Source of the DNA: Nostoc calcicola FACHB-3891
Lineage (GTDB): Bacteria > Cyanobacteriota > Cyanobacteriia > Cyanobacteriales > Nostocaceae
Assembly (NCBI RefSeq): GCF_014697355.1
Contig: NZ_JACJRQ010000011.1
Coordinates: 62,001-126,000, forward strand
Direction: 5' to 3'
DNA length: 64,000 nucleotides
Shown here: in pieces, positions 18,192 to 26,690 of the stretch
Layout: every line of letters starts with the position of its first letter
Position numbering within the stretch: position 1 is the first letter of the stretch
Translations under genes and position numbers: made by a program
Notes under the pieces: model-generated
The model's database searches: none
The model's input: only the letters and a program-made list of their open reading frames with translations
Told to the model about the DNA's origin: nothing

Positions 18192-19402
18192 TGGTGTATC
18201 AACCAGCAGCGGGAGCCAGGGATTTATTACCCTTAGATGTGGCGAAAAAACGCTGGATTGAAGATAGGTTACAACAGGTGTTTCATCGTTGGGGATATCA
18301 CAGGATTATCACCTCAACTTTAGAGCGGATGGATACCTTGATGGCAGGGGAAGCAATCCAACGCCAGATGGTGATTCAACTACAAAATGGCGAAGACGAT
18401 GAATTAGGGCTGCGTCCAGAATTAACGGCATCTATTGCTCGCACTGTCGTCACTCGGATGGCAGATGTAACTTATCCCCAACGGCTGTACTACAATGCCA
18501 ACGTATTTCGCCGCACTTGGGAAAGTAGGCATAATCGCCAGCAGGAGTTTTATCAAGCTGGAGTCGAGTTATTAGGTGCTGGTGGATTGCTAGCAAATGC
18601 AGAGGTACTGTTATTGGTAGCAGATTGTCTGGCTGCATTGGGTTTGCGCCAATGGCATTTAATTTTAGGTGAAGCGGGAATTACCCGATCGCTCCTCAAT
18701 GCCTTTGGTGCTAATCTACAGGATAAAGTTCGCACTGCGATCGCTCATCTTGACCGCATTACTATAGATACTTTACCTCTGAGTGACGAACTACGCGATC
18801 GCGCCCGAATCATGATGGATTTGCGCGGGCCAAGTGCCGATGTCTTACAAAAAGTCAGTAGCTTAGATTTAGATGAACAACAGCAACAGGCAGTTAACAA
18901 CCTCAAATCCCTAGTAAAATTACTGGAATCAGAGAAAAAATTCTCCTTAATCCTTGACCTGAGCCTCATCCAGACCATAGATTACTACACTGGCATTGTG
19001 TTTGAAGTTGTTAATGATACCGAATCCCAAGCTCGAATTTTAGGTCAGGGTGGCCGCTACGACCAGCTTTTGGGTCTATATCATCCCCAAGGAGAAAACA
19101 TCCCCGGAATTGGTTTTGTACTTAACATCGAAGATTTATACCAAGTTTTATTATCAACTGGGCAATTACCGCAAGCAACCCCAGCTAGTAACTGGTTGGT
19201 AGTACCAGAGACGCCGAGTGCTGACGCTTCTGCCTTCGCCTACGCGCAAAAACTCCGAGATTCGACTCATTTGGTGCGGGTGGAAATGGATTTGCTCAGA
19301 AGGGATGCAGACGCTATCCGCCAATATGCACGCGATCGCGGTATTGCCCAAATCGCCTGGATCAAAGCTGATGGCTCACCAAGAATTGAATCATTGCGTT
19401 GA
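18191..19402 (+). CDS. hisZ: ATP phosphoribosyltransferase regulatory subunit HisZ
   Basis: This 403-residue paralogue of histidyl-tRNA synthetase has the class II aminoacylation fold: GARDLLPLDVAKKRWIEDRL at the N-terminus, LRPELTASIAR (motif 2 region), RRTWESRHNRQQEFYQAGVE, and a degenerate motif 3 (GGRYDQLLGLY). It lacks the tRNA-binding C-terminal domain of HisS. HisZ pairs with the short HisG to form the first enzyme of histidine synthesis and confers feedback control. hisG is not in view. The start ATG overlaps the stop of the J-domain gene. Confidence 0.93.
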   Translation: MVYQPAAGARDLLPLDVAKKRWIEDRLQQVFHRWGYHRIITSTLERMDTLMAGEAIQRQMVIQLQNGEDDELGLRPELTASIARTVVTRMADVTYPQRLYYNANVFRRTWESRHNRQQEFYQAGVELLGAGGLLANAEVLLLVADCLAALGLRQWHLILGEAGITRSLLNAFGANLQDKVRTAIAHLDRITIDTLPLSDELRDRARIMMDLRGPSADVLQKVSSLDLDEQQQQAVNNLKSLVKLLESEKKFSLILDLSLIQTIDYYTGIVFEVVNDTESQARILGQGGRYDQLLGLYHPQGENIPGIGFVLNIEDLYQVLLSTGQLPQATPASNWLVVPETPSADASAFAYAQKLRDSTHLVRVEMDLLRRDADAIRQYARDRGIAQIAWIKADGSPRIESLR

Positions 19403-19612
19403 GTTAGTTGGGCATTGGGAGGTGTGGGAGGTGTGGGAGGTGAGGGGGGTGTGGGAGGTTAGGAAGCTTAGGAAGCTTAGGAAGCTTTTTTCTAATCTCC
19501 CCACACTCCCCCATCTCCCCACACTCCCCCATCCCCCCACACTCCCCCATCTCCCCACACTCCCCCATTCCCCCACACTCCCCACACTCCCCTCCCCTGC
19601 TAGTCTAGAAAT
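19403..19612. repeat. GGGAGGTGT / CTCCCCACA hairpin-forming tandem arrays
   Basis: GGGAGGTGT-type units (19420-19460), a GGAAGCTTA triplet repeat (19461-19485) and about ten CTCCCCCACA/CTCCCCATC units (19497-19595) lie between hisZ and the ferredoxin gene. The two strand types are complementary and could form a long imperfect stem. Confidence 0.8.
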
Positions 19613-19642
19613 AGCCGATACAGAAGAGAGGGAATCGAGAAT

Positions 19643-19870
19643 ATGCCGCACACAATTGTTACAGAAGTCTGTGAAGGCGTCGCTGACTGCGTAGGTGCCT
19701 GTCCCGTAGCTTGCATTCATGAAGGCCCAGGCAAAAATGCCAAGGGAACCGATTGGTACTGGATTGACTTTGCCACCTGCATTGACTGTGGTATATGTCT
19801 CCAAGTTTGCCCAGTCGAAGGGGCAATTCTTCCAGAAGAACGACCGGAGTTGCAAAAAACCCCGGAATAG
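19643..19870 (+). CDS. Two-cluster bacterial-type ferredoxin
   Basis: This 75-residue protein carries two iron-sulfur motifs. The second, CIDCGICLQVCPVEG, is a full [4Fe-4S] set. The first, CEGVADCVGACPVACI, has the spacing of seven-iron (FdxA-like) ferredoxins, where the first cluster may be [3Fe-4S]. The size and the acidic C-terminus fit a small soluble electron carrier. The ATG follows a GGGAATCGAGAAT stretch with weak ribosome-site character. The surrounding genes do not name a partner; the name fdxB has been used for a similar cyanobacterial gene, but I cannot confirm orthology. Confidence 0.9.
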   Translation: MPHTIVTEVCEGVADCVGACPVACIHEGPGKNAKGTDWYWIDFATCIDCGICLQVCPVEGAILPEERPELQKTPE

Positions 19871-19894
19871 TTCATAGTCAGTGGTCAGTTGTCA

Positions 19895-19960
19895 GTTGTT
19901 TTTTGCCAATGACCACTGACAAATGACAAATGACGAATCACAAACGACACATGACAAATG
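19895..19960. repeat. AATGACA/ACAAATG heptamer array
   Basis: Degenerate ACAAATG and AATGACC units run from the intergenic gap into the start of the LivF gene, as upstream of suhB at 16160. Confidence 0.7.
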
Positions 19961-20679
19961 ATTATTTACTAGAAGTTAAAAACGTTCACGCCGGATATAT
20001 CAAAGACGTAGATATCCTACAAGGTGTGAATTTTCATGCTGCACCAGGGGAACTGGTAGCAGTAATTGGCCCTAATGGTGCTGGTAAATCTACTTTGGCA
20101 AAAACAATTTTTGGGCTTTTAAATCCTCACACTGGCACAATTACCTTCAAAGGTGAAAATATTGTGGGGCTAAAGTCGAATCAAATTGTGCAACGGGGAA
20201 TGTGCTACGTACCGCAAATAGTTAATGTTTTTCCCTCCCTCAGTGTCGAAGAGAACTTAGAGATGGGTGCTTTTGTCCTCAACGTTCCTTTGAAACCACT
20301 CAAAGATAAAATATTTACTATGTTTCCTAGACTGAGCGATCGCCGCAATCAACGCGCTGGTACCTTATCTGGAGGAGAACGCCAGATGCTAGCGATGGGC
20401 AAAGCTTTGATGTTGGAACCGAGTTTGCTGATTTTGGATGAACCTTCTGCTGCTTTATCGCCTATCTTGGTAACACAAGTGTTTGAGCAGATTAAACAAA
20501 TAAATCAAACGGGTACTGCGATCGTATTAGTCGAACAAAATGCCCGCAAGGCTTTAGAAATGGCTCATCGCGGATATGTACTAGAATCTGGACGCGATGC
20601 TATCTCCGGGCCTGGTGAAGAATTATTGAACGATCCGAAAGTGGGTGAATTGTATTTGGGAGCAGGTAAAAGACATTAA
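19951..20679 (+). CDS. livF: ABC transporter ATPase, LivF family
   Basis: This ATPase of about 242 residues has Walker A GPNGAGKST, signature LSGGERQ, Walker B LLILDEP and the short-loop features of LivF, the second ATPase of branched-chain or neutral amino acid importers (NatE in Anabaena). The permeases, the binding protein and LivG are not in the window; in Nostocales these genes are often scattered. I chose the ATG at 19951 (MTNDYLLEVKNVHAGY). Another ATG at 19930 lies inside an AATGACA-type repeat array and adds seven residues of repeat-encoded sequence. Confidence 0.87.
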   Translation: MTNDYLLEVKNVHAGYIKDVDILQGVNFHAAPGELVAVIGPNGAGKSTLAKTIFGLLNPHTGTITFKGENIVGLKSNQIVQRGMCYVPQIVNVFPSLSVEENLEMGAFVLNVPLKPLKDKIFTMFPRLSDRRNQRAGTLSGGERQMLAMGKALMLEPSLLILDEPSAALSPILVTQVFEQIKQINQTGTAIVLVEQNARKALEMAHRGYVLESGRDAISGPGEELLNDPKVGELYLGAGKRH

Positions 20680-20805
20680 TACAAGAGAATTCAGAATTCA
20701 GAATGGGCTACGCCCCGCTGCGCTAACAGAATTCAGGAGTAAAACAGTCTGATATCGGAATAAAAACTTAGATTGTATCTAATTTCCAAATTGCTGTAAT
20801 TCAAA
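20680..20805. other. Short spacer with GAATTCAGAATTC repeat
   Basis: A GAATTCAGAATTCAGAATGG repeat at about 20689 and a partner CAGAATTCAGGAG at about 20728 surround GCTACGCCCCGCTGCGC. This kind of dispersed repeat also occurs at 36095, 53870, 58712 and 58838. Confidence 0.5.
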
Positions 20806-21270
20806 ATGGCTAACAGCTTAAAAATAGTTTCTGGTGGTCAAACTGGAGCAGACCGCGCAGCTTTGGATTGGGCTATAGCTCATCAAATTCCTCACGGAGG
20901 CTGGTGTCCTAAAGGACGAAAAGCAGAAGATGGTGTGATTAATCCACGCTATAACCTAACTGAAACACCATCAGATGAATATTCCCAGCGGACTGAATGG
21001 AATGTTCGTGACTCTGACGGAACTGCTATATTTTCTATTGCTGAAAAACTGTTTGCTGGCAGTTTATTAACTGCCCAATTAGCTCAAACATATCAGAAAC
21101 CTTGTATACATATATGTAAAGATTTAGCTCATTTAAATCCTGCCAGCAAATTATTGTTATTTATTTCCAAGTATAAAATAGTAACTCTTAATGTTGCAGG
21201 AATAAGAGCTTCAGACGAGGCAGAAGTATATCAGTTTGTGAAAAGCACTTTGGAAGCAGCTATTTGTTAG
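20806..21270 (+). CDS. Putative SLOG/YpsA-like (molybdenum-carrier family) protein
   Basis: This 154-residue protein has the Rossmann-like nucleotide-binding signature KIVSGGQTGADRAALDWAI, with PHGGWCPKGRKAEDG and later RDSDGTAIFS. These are typical of proteins annotated as putative molybdenum carrier or circularly permuted YpsA in the SLOG superfamily. Members bind nucleotide-like ligands and some are linked to conflict or stress systems. The role here is unknown, and its neighbours (LivF and carbonic anhydrase) give no clue. The gene stands alone with more than 100 bp on both sides. Confidence 0.8.
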   Translation: MANSLKIVSGGQTGADRAALDWAIAHQIPHGGWCPKGRKAEDGVINPRYNLTETPSDEYSQRTEWNVRDSDGTAIFSIAEKLFAGSLLTAQLAQTYQKPCIHICKDLAHLNPASKLLLFISKYKIVTLNVAGIRASDEAEVYQFVKSTLEAAIC

Positions 21271-21408
21271 AAAACAAATAATTATAATCACATTTTACGA
21301 TACAAAATGAAGATTAAATAACTCTTAAACAGTGTAACAAGGTACTCTTACATTCTATTTGCATCTGATATCTTATTGATACTAAGAAAAATGTTGTCAG
21401 GTAGATTG

Positions 21409-22131
21409 ATGAGTCAAATTAATGGATTCGTAGGGCGACGTGATTTCTTGAAATTCGCAAGTGTGATGGGTATTGCGGTTACTGCTTTTGGCGATCGCTT
21501 TTGGAGTCCAGAACAAGCTGCTGCGGCTGATGTTCATCCAGTTAACCCTAATCCAGTCAGTCCTACTGAAGCTATTAGACGCTTGCTCAGTGGTAATCAA
21601 AGATTTGTTCATCAGCAACGCAAATATCCCGATCAATCATTAGAACATCTACGATTAGTTGCTAAAGCTCAGTATCCATTTGCTGCCATATTAGGCTGTG
21701 CAGATTCTAGAGTACCTGCGGAAATCGTTTTCGACCAGGGACTTGGAGATTTATTTGTTGTGCGAGTAGCTGGCAATGTCGCCAGTGACATGGCTATAGG
21801 TAGTTTAGAATATTCTACAGCCGTATTAGGTTCGCAGTTAATTGTAGTTTTAGGTCACAAAAGATGCGGCGCAGTCACAGAAGCAATCAAAAACGAAGCA
21901 CTTCCTGGCAGAATTGGCTTTGTTGTTGAAAGCATCAAACCTGCTTTAGCTAACGTGAAACTGACAACTGCTAATACTAGTGATGATGCGGTTAAAGCGA
22001 ATGTTAAATATCAGGCTAAAAAATTGGAAGAAAGCTCAGTGATATTAGCCAAATTACTCCGTGAAGGTAAACTAAAAATTATTGGCGCTTGTTACGATAT
22101 TGACACTGGTGAGGTCAATATTGTTAATTAA
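21409..22131 (+). CDS. Exported beta-class carbonic anhydrase (EcaB-like)
   Basis: This enzyme of about 240 residues has the zinc site of beta carbonic anhydrases: Cys97, Asp99 and Arg101 in CADSR, then His150 and Cys153 in GHKRCG. It converts CO2 and bicarbonate. The N-terminus carries a twin-arginine export signal, GRRDFLKFASVMG, followed by a hydrophobic run and AAAA near residue 41, so the protein is probably folded and exported to the periplasm, as reported for cyanobacterial EcaB. I chose the ATG at 21409, preceded by CAGGTAG; the ATG at 21391 and a TTG at 21376 are also in frame. A second exported carbonic-anhydrase-like protein lies 5 kb downstream. Confidence 0.9.
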   Translation: MSQINGFVGRRDFLKFASVMGIAVTAFGDRFWSPEQAAAADVHPVNPNPVSPTEAIRRLLSGNQRFVHQQRKYPDQSLEHLRLVAKAQYPFAAILGCADSRVPAEIVFDQGLGDLFVVRVAGNVASDMAIGSLEYSTAVLGSQLIVVLGHKRCGAVTEAIKNEALPGRIGFVVESIKPALANVKLTTANTSDDAVKANVKYQAKKLEESSVILAKLLREGKLKIIGACYDIDTGEVNIVN

Positions 22132-22942
22132 ACATCTTTTGGATGTACAACTTTGAGTTTAATAATGTTTAAAAAAGTATTAGTTATATAGCTATTTTTG
22201 ATTTGGTTAAGTACACAGACCTAACCTAATAATAGTAGAAGAAACAAGAATTTTTAACTTCTATCCTTTGCTGAACTTAGAAAAATACTCCTGATACAAT
22301 TTCACAAAATACCTGCTACATATACATTGCTAGGGGCGTACAGCTGTACGCCCCTACAGGTGATGAATTTATTGCAAAAATTTTTGAAAATGCTGCTATG
22401 TGGCGATGCTTGGATTGGGTTAAGCCAACGCAAACTCACGAAGATTCGCAAAAATCCAAAAGCCAAGCACAGCCGAAGCTTCTAACAAATAAACCCAGCA
22501 GGGGTCACATAACAAGACCACCTGCCAGGAAGGTATAGTTTATTCTGGCCATGTTTGATTAGGTTAGCGCTTATTTGTCAAAAATAATGCGTATCCTTGC
22601 TTAGGATAACTAAAATGCTTACAAAACTTAGTTAATAAACGTTAAGAAACAGGTTAATTTACAGTTAAGGCTAAATCAATGGGGAGTGGGGACAATGCGC
22701 TTCGGTTAAAGGGGAAAGGGGAAAGGGGAAAGGTTTCAAATACATCCTTTACCCCTTACCCCAAAACCATTTCCCAGACCACAATGGAAGTTCATACTGC
22801 TTATCCGAACCGTATTGGGAGTGGGGACGCTTGGACGCGGGGACACAGAGACGCAAAGACAAATGACAAATGACAAATGACAAATGACTAATAATATAAG
22901 AAAGCGCTTCACACTTCTTAAATAATCTGCTTTACAAGAACT
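22132..22942. other. Intergenic region with palindromic element and repeats
   Basis: No gene is seen in 811 bp. 22295-22365 is a decayed copy of the MITE at 37170 (TACAATTTCAC, CTGCTACATATACAT, then a palindrome at 22331-22356). 22678-22790 has GGGGAAAGG units with complementary CCTTTACCCC, and 22858-22893 has ACAAATG heptamers. The ubiD promoter must lie here. Confidence 0.6.
22295..22365. mobile_element. Decayed MITE with palindrome TAGGGGCGTACAG
   Basis: The left end (TACAATTTCAC) and interior resemble the element at 37170-37274. The 26-bp palindrome at 22331-22356 has the arm TAGGGGCGTACAG. The right inverted end is not recognisable. Confidence 0.55.
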
Positions 22943-24451
22943 ATGGCCAGAGACTTACGGGGATTCATTAAAATTCTAGAAGAAAGAGGACAATTACGGC
23001 GGATTTCAGCTTTAGTTGACCCAGATTTAGAAATTGCTGAAATTTCTAACCGGATGCTACAGAAAGGTGGGCCAGGGTTGTTGTTTGAAAACGTCAAAGG
23101 TGCTTCTTTCCCGGTGGCGGTGAATTTGATGGGAACTGTGGAAAGAATTTGCTGGGCGATGAATATGCAGCGTCCAGAGGAGTTGGAAACTTTGGGGAAA
23201 AAGTTGAGTATGCTGCAACAACCAAAACCACCGAAGAAAATTTCCCAGGCGATAGATTTTGGTAAGGTGTTGTTTGACGTGGTGAAGGCGAAACCGGGAC
23301 GGGATTTTTTCCCGGCTTGTCAGCAAGTTGTGATTCAAGGCGATGATTTGGATTTACATAAGTTGCCTTTGATACGTCCTTATTGTGGTGATGCTGGCAA
23401 GATTATCACGCTGGGATTAGTAATTACTAAGGATTGTGAGACGGGTACGCCAAATGTAGGAGTGTATCGTTTGCAACTCCAATCAAAAAATACGATGACG
23501 GTTCACTGGTTATCGGTGCGGGGTGGCGCAAGGCATTTGCGAAAAGCGGCTGAACGTGGGAAAAAATTAGAAGTGGCGATCGCACTTGGTGTAGATCCTT
23601 TAATTATCATGGCAGCAGCTACGCCCATTCCTGTAGATTTATCAGAATGGCTGTTTGCTGGACTTTATGGCGGTTCGGGTGTGCAGTTGGCGAAGTGTAA
23701 AACTGTAGATTTGGAAGTTCCCGCAGATTCAGAATTTGTCTTAGAAGGAACGATTACACCGGGGGAAGTTTTGCCGGATGGGCCTTTTGGCGACCACATG
23801 GGTTATTACGGTGGCGTTGAGGATTCGCCTTTGGTTCGGTTCAACTGCATGACACACCGCAAAGATCCGATTTACTTAACAACATTTAGCGGTCGTCCAC
23901 CCAAAGAAGAAGCGATGATGGCGATCGCACTTAATCGCATCTATACACCTATTCTCCGGCAACAAGTTTCCGAAATCGTCGATTTTTTCTTACCAATGGA
24001 AGCTTTGAGTTACAAAGCAGCGATTATTTCCATTGACAAAGCATATCCCGGACAAGCGCGACGGGCGGCTTTGGCGTTTTGGAGTGCTTTACCACAATTT
24101 ACCTACACCAAGTTTGTGATTGTCGTAGATAAAGACATAAATATTCGCGATCCCCGTCAAGTTGTATGGGCAATTAGTTCTAAAGTTGACCCAGTGCGAG
24201 ACGTTTTTATTTTACCGAATACGCCCTTTGATAGTTTGGATTTTGCCAGCGAAAAAATTGGTTTAGGTGGACGTATGGGAATTGATGCTACCACAAAAAT
24301 TCCACCGGAAACAGACCATGAATGGGGTGCTACTTTAGAATCAGATCCAGATGTGGCGGCGATGGTAGATAGACGATGGGCAGAGTATGGTTTGGCAGAG
24401 TTGCAATTAGGGGAAGTTGACCCCAATTTATTTGGCTACGATATGAAGTAG
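22943..24451 (+). CDS. ubiD: UbiD-family prenylated-FMN-dependent decarboxylase
   Basis: This 502-residue protein is collinear with UbiD: MARDLRGFIKILEERGQLRR at the N-terminus, VGVYRLQL and RGGARHL around the cofactor site, then GPFGDHMGYYGG and SGRPPKEEAMM. UbiD removes the carboxyl group from 4-hydroxy-3-polyprenylbenzoate using prenylated FMN made by UbiX; in cyanobacteria this step belongs to plastoquinone synthesis. The length is normal for the family. It is monocistronic, with repeats upstream and a strong hairpin 11 bp downstream. The function call is good, but the substrate specificity is taken from the family. Confidence 0.93.
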   Translation: MARDLRGFIKILEERGQLRRISALVDPDLEIAEISNRMLQKGGPGLLFENVKGASFPVAVNLMGTVERICWAMNMQRPEELETLGKKLSMLQQPKPPKKISQAIDFGKVLFDVVKAKPGRDFFPACQQVVIQGDDLDLHKLPLIRPYCGDAGKIITLGLVITKDCETGTPNVGVYRLQLQSKNTMTVHWLSVRGGARHLRKAAERGKKLEVAIALGVDPLIIMAAATPIPVDLSEWLFAGLYGGSGVQLAKCKTVDLEVPADSEFVLEGTITPGEVLPDGPFGDHMGYYGGVEDSPLVRFNCMTHRKDPIYLTTFSGRPPKEEAMMAIALNRIYTPILRQQVSEIVDFFLPMEALSYKAAIISIDKAYPGQARRAALAFWSALPQFTYTKFVIVVDKDINIRDPRQVVWAISSKVDPVRDVFILPNTPFDSLDFASEKIGLGGRMGIDATTKIPPETDHEWGATLESDPDVAAMVDRRWAEYGLAELQLGEVDPNLFGYDMK

Positions 24452-24461
24452 TATGATGTTC

Positions 24462-24492
24462 GTCACAGCAGTTATTAGATAACTGCTGTGAC
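24462..24492 (+). terminator. Hairpin after ubiD
   Basis: Perfect 14-bp arms, GTCACAGCAGTTAT and ATAACTGCTGTGAC, with a 3-nt loop lie 11 bp after the ubiD stop codon. There is no T run, so it may be an RNA-stabilising hairpin rather than a classical terminator. Confidence 0.65.
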
Positions 24493-25081
24493 AAACTAAT
24501 TACTAATTCGTAATTATCGGTGGAACTCACACCATTTCTTTGTAAGGCTGCGCCAAATTTTTTTACTTCTTCTTTCTTTCTTTAGACTTCTTGCATAAAT
24601 CAAAAAAAGAACCCTACCCCGCCTTTGACTTACGTCAAAGTCTCCCCTAAGAGCTTGCGGGGAGGGGCTGGGGGTGGGGTGTTAGGGGGCTTTTGCAAGA
24701 GGTCTTTTGCATTCTTTGTGTTCTTTGCGGCAGCCTACGGCAGGCCGCTTTGCGCCTACGTTCCTTATATCTGGCGCATCTTCATACAGAATTAGTATCA
24801 GATGTTAAGGGACTTCCAAAAAATAAATTATCCCAAATTATTTTTACATTTGTAGGGGCGCACAGCTGTGCGCCCCTACGTTCGCGGAGACGGGATGTTT
24901 TTTTAATTGGAAGTCCCTAATAATCAGTTTTGTGGTTATGTGACTTCATCAGCGATCGCGTGACTAAATTTTGTAAAATCAAGAGTTATTACAGATGAAA
25001 ATTGATTTTAATAATAATTACGATATGAGATAGGAATAGAACTCCAGCTTTGAGTACTGATGCCAGCAGATTGGAGAAATT
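24493..25081. other. Intergenic region with repeats and nested MITE
   Basis: No gene is seen in 589 bp. It holds a GGGGAGGGGCTGGGGGTGGGG dispersed repeat (about 24612-24685, with CCCCGCC partner), a GCGGCAGCCTACGGCAGGCCGC palindromic stretch near 24727, and the MITE at 24805-24920. The SH3b gene promoter lies in the AT-rich end. Confidence 0.6.
24805..24920. mobile_element. MITE-like element with nested 28-bp palindrome
   Basis: The ends TTAAGGGACTTCCAA and TTGGAAGTCCCTAA are inverted repeats. Inside lies a perfect 28-bp palindrome at 24852-24879 with the arm GTAGGGGCGCACAG. A right-end relative (GGGATGTTTTTTTCATTGAA, AGTTCCTAA) occurs at 25880-25910. Confidence 0.75.
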
Positions 25082-25618
25082 ATGACCACAAAAGTGAAAA
25101 ACTCGGCGAATAAGTTAGCGATCGCATTGGCATTCAGTTGTATTAGTGTAATGCTCAGTGGCATAGCTAATCAAATAGCTTTAGCGGAATCAACTAATCA
25201 CCAAAAGTGTGATATTTTTGCCTACGTTACTGATACAGATCCCCAAGGTTTAAATGTGCGGAGTGGTGGAAGTACGAAAAACAGAATTTTAGGACAAATA
25301 CCCACAAACGAAACAGTTCAGGTTGTTGCTGCTGCTAAAAATTGGGTGCAGATTACTAACGCTAGTAGTGGTTTTCAAGGAATTGGATGGGTATTTTTGC
25401 CAAATTTAGGTTTATCAACTCAGGGCTACGGTACTAATGGCGTGGATGTTTATGCTAGTAGCAATGAACAAAGCCGAAAACTTGGAAGAATTCCTGCTAA
25501 TACGCCTGTCAAATTATTAGGCTGTCAGGGAGATTGGGCACAGGTAAAATATCAAGATGTTAAGGGTTGGTTGAAAAGAGAAGATCAATGTGGTGCAGCC
25601 CTTACTAGTTGTTCTTGA
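25082..25618 (+). CDS. Exported protein with two SH3b domains
   Basis: This 178-residue protein begins with a signal peptide (LAIALAFSCISVMLSGIANQIALA, likely cut after ALA near residue 35). Two bacterial SH3-like domains follow, about residues 42-110 and 115-170. The first has the classic GLNVRSGGSTKNRILGQIP motif, the second GVDVYASSNEQSRKLGRIP. Four Cys residues, including two near the C-terminus, may form disulfides. SH3b domains often bind peptidoglycan, but there is no enzyme domain here. The ATG at 25082 follows a TTGGAGAAATT ribosome site. The gene is flanked by MITE elements on both sides. Confidence 0.8.
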   Translation: MTTKVKNSANKLAIALAFSCISVMLSGIANQIALAESTNHQKCDIFAYVTDTDPQGLNVRSGGSTKNRILGQIPTNETVQVVAAAKNWVQITNASSGFQGIGWVFLPNLGLSTQGYGTNGVDVYASSNEQSRKLGRIPANTPVKLLGCQGDWAQVKYQDVKGWLKREDQCGAALTSCS

Positions 25619-25964
25619 CCTTTCCCCTGGCTAAAACTGATTTATAAATTTTTCGGGCAGCACAGCTATCATTGGTGTCAACTTAAGCGCAAAACCTGTC
25701 CCACAGCCGTTTTACCCCACCCCTCAATCCCCTGGAGGTTTTGCGTTAGCAAAGCCGGGGTGGGGTGACTGGGGATTAATTGCTAATTGAGTAAGTTTGC
25801 TCTAAGTTATTACAAGGGTTTGACGTTAAGTTGACACCAATGAACATCTGTGTCGCGTTCGCAGAGCGTCCCGCAGGGATGGGATGTTTTTTTCATTGAA
25901 AGTTCCTAAACAGAACTGTCTTGTTCTGAATTTCCCTACACCCTATACTCCTTGCGCCAGTAAA
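25619..25964. other. Convergent intergenic region holding a MITE
   Basis: This gap lies between two convergent genes and contains the 171-bp element at 25671-25841 and the right-end fragment of another family at 25880-25910. No gene is seen. Confidence 0.6.
25671..25841. mobile_element. MITE with perfect 16-bp terminal inverted repeats
   Basis: ATTGGTGTCAACTTAA at 25671-25686 is the exact reverse complement of TTAAGTTGACACCAAT at 25826-25841. The interior has no coding capacity and contains a CCCCACCCC/GGGGTGGGG stem. No clear target duplication is seen. Confidence 0.85.
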
Positions 25965-26549
25965 TCAGGGATTTACGCTGATTGTAGTACCATTTGATTC
26001 AGGCACAGTAGTTGCACCGACTGCCATTACTTGAGACCATTCACTGACGCGGTTATTATCTAAGACAGCTCGCACTCGATAACCAAGCTGAATTTTATGC
26101 GTCAACAAAATTAATTCACGGTTGAGTAATCCTTGTGATTTTTGGTTTTCATTAGATGCAGCTTGTAAACGAAAGCAGCGATCGCTTTGATGTTTGAACT
26201 TTGGAGACTTGCCTTCCATAAGCACCGTTTGCAGTTCGTATTCTTTAGCTCCGGGATATGGTTCCCAGCAAAGTTGCCAATAGGTTGACCAGCGAATTAA
26301 CTCTGCTGGTAATTCCTCGACTTCATCGGACAATGTAGAAACAAGTCCGGTGACTGGAGGTTCTACCACCTCAGGCTGATTAAAGCTGATGTCAGTATTT
26401 ACGCCGTCTGTAAATCCAGGTTGACTGACCTTTTGTGCAGCCATACATGAACCACCATCAACACTTACTACCAGTGCCAATATTAAACTGAACAGTACAA
26501 CCAATCGCAGGCATTGTAATTGCACTAGCGGCAAAATTTTCAGATTCAT
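25965..26549 (-). CDS. Exported protein of unknown function
   Basis: This 194-residue protein has a hydrophobic N-terminal export signal (CLRLVVLFSLILALVVSVDG, then SCMAAQK). A Cys after GGS could even be a lipid site, but the motif is weak. The mature part contains WSTYWQLCWEPYPGAKEYELQ split across a beta strand pattern, and later YRVRAVLDNNRVSEWS, which resembles a fibronectin type III fold. No catalytic motif is recognised. It lies 141 bp downstream of the tandem gamma-carbonic-anhydrase-like gene on the same strand, so the two may be co-transcribed and both act outside the membrane. Confidence 0.65.
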   Translation of the reverse strand: MNLKILPLVQLQCLRLVVLFSLILALVVSVDGGSCMAAQKVSQPGFTDGVNTDISFNQPEVVEPPVTGLVSTLSDEVEELPAELIRWSTYWQLCWEPYPGAKEYELQTVLMEGKSPKFKHQSDRCFRLQAASNENQKSQGLLNRELILLTHKIQLGYRVRAVLDNNRVSEWSQVMAVGATTVPESNGTTISVNP

Positions 26550-26637
26550 AAATCATGCAAAAGTCAATTGCTTATACCAATTCTTCAAAATCCGGCAACA
26601 GATGTAAATCAGAAAACTCTTGCTGAACCTAAGTTTC

Positions 26638-26690
26638 ACAAATTGCCAATTACGAATTACGAATTACGAATTGCAAATTGCTAATTAGTA
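26638..26690. repeat. ATTACGA tandem repeat
   Basis: Degenerate AATTACG/AATTGCA units lie in the gap between the two exported-protein genes. A related AATTGCG array lies at 39998-40032. Confidence 0.65.

Noticed and set aside
19420..19595. Possible CRISPR array (regular CTCCCCACA repeats)
   Set aside because: The repeats are tandem, about 9-10 bp, without unique spacers, and no cas gene is present. No CRISPR array was found in the window.
19218..19694. Plus-strand frame overlapping the end of hisZ and the repeat arrays
   Set aside because: It combines a shifted hisZ frame with low-complexity repeats.
24693..24920. 75-codon frame in the region after ubiD
   Set aside because: It runs through a dispersed repeat and a MITE; no ribosome site or family likeness.
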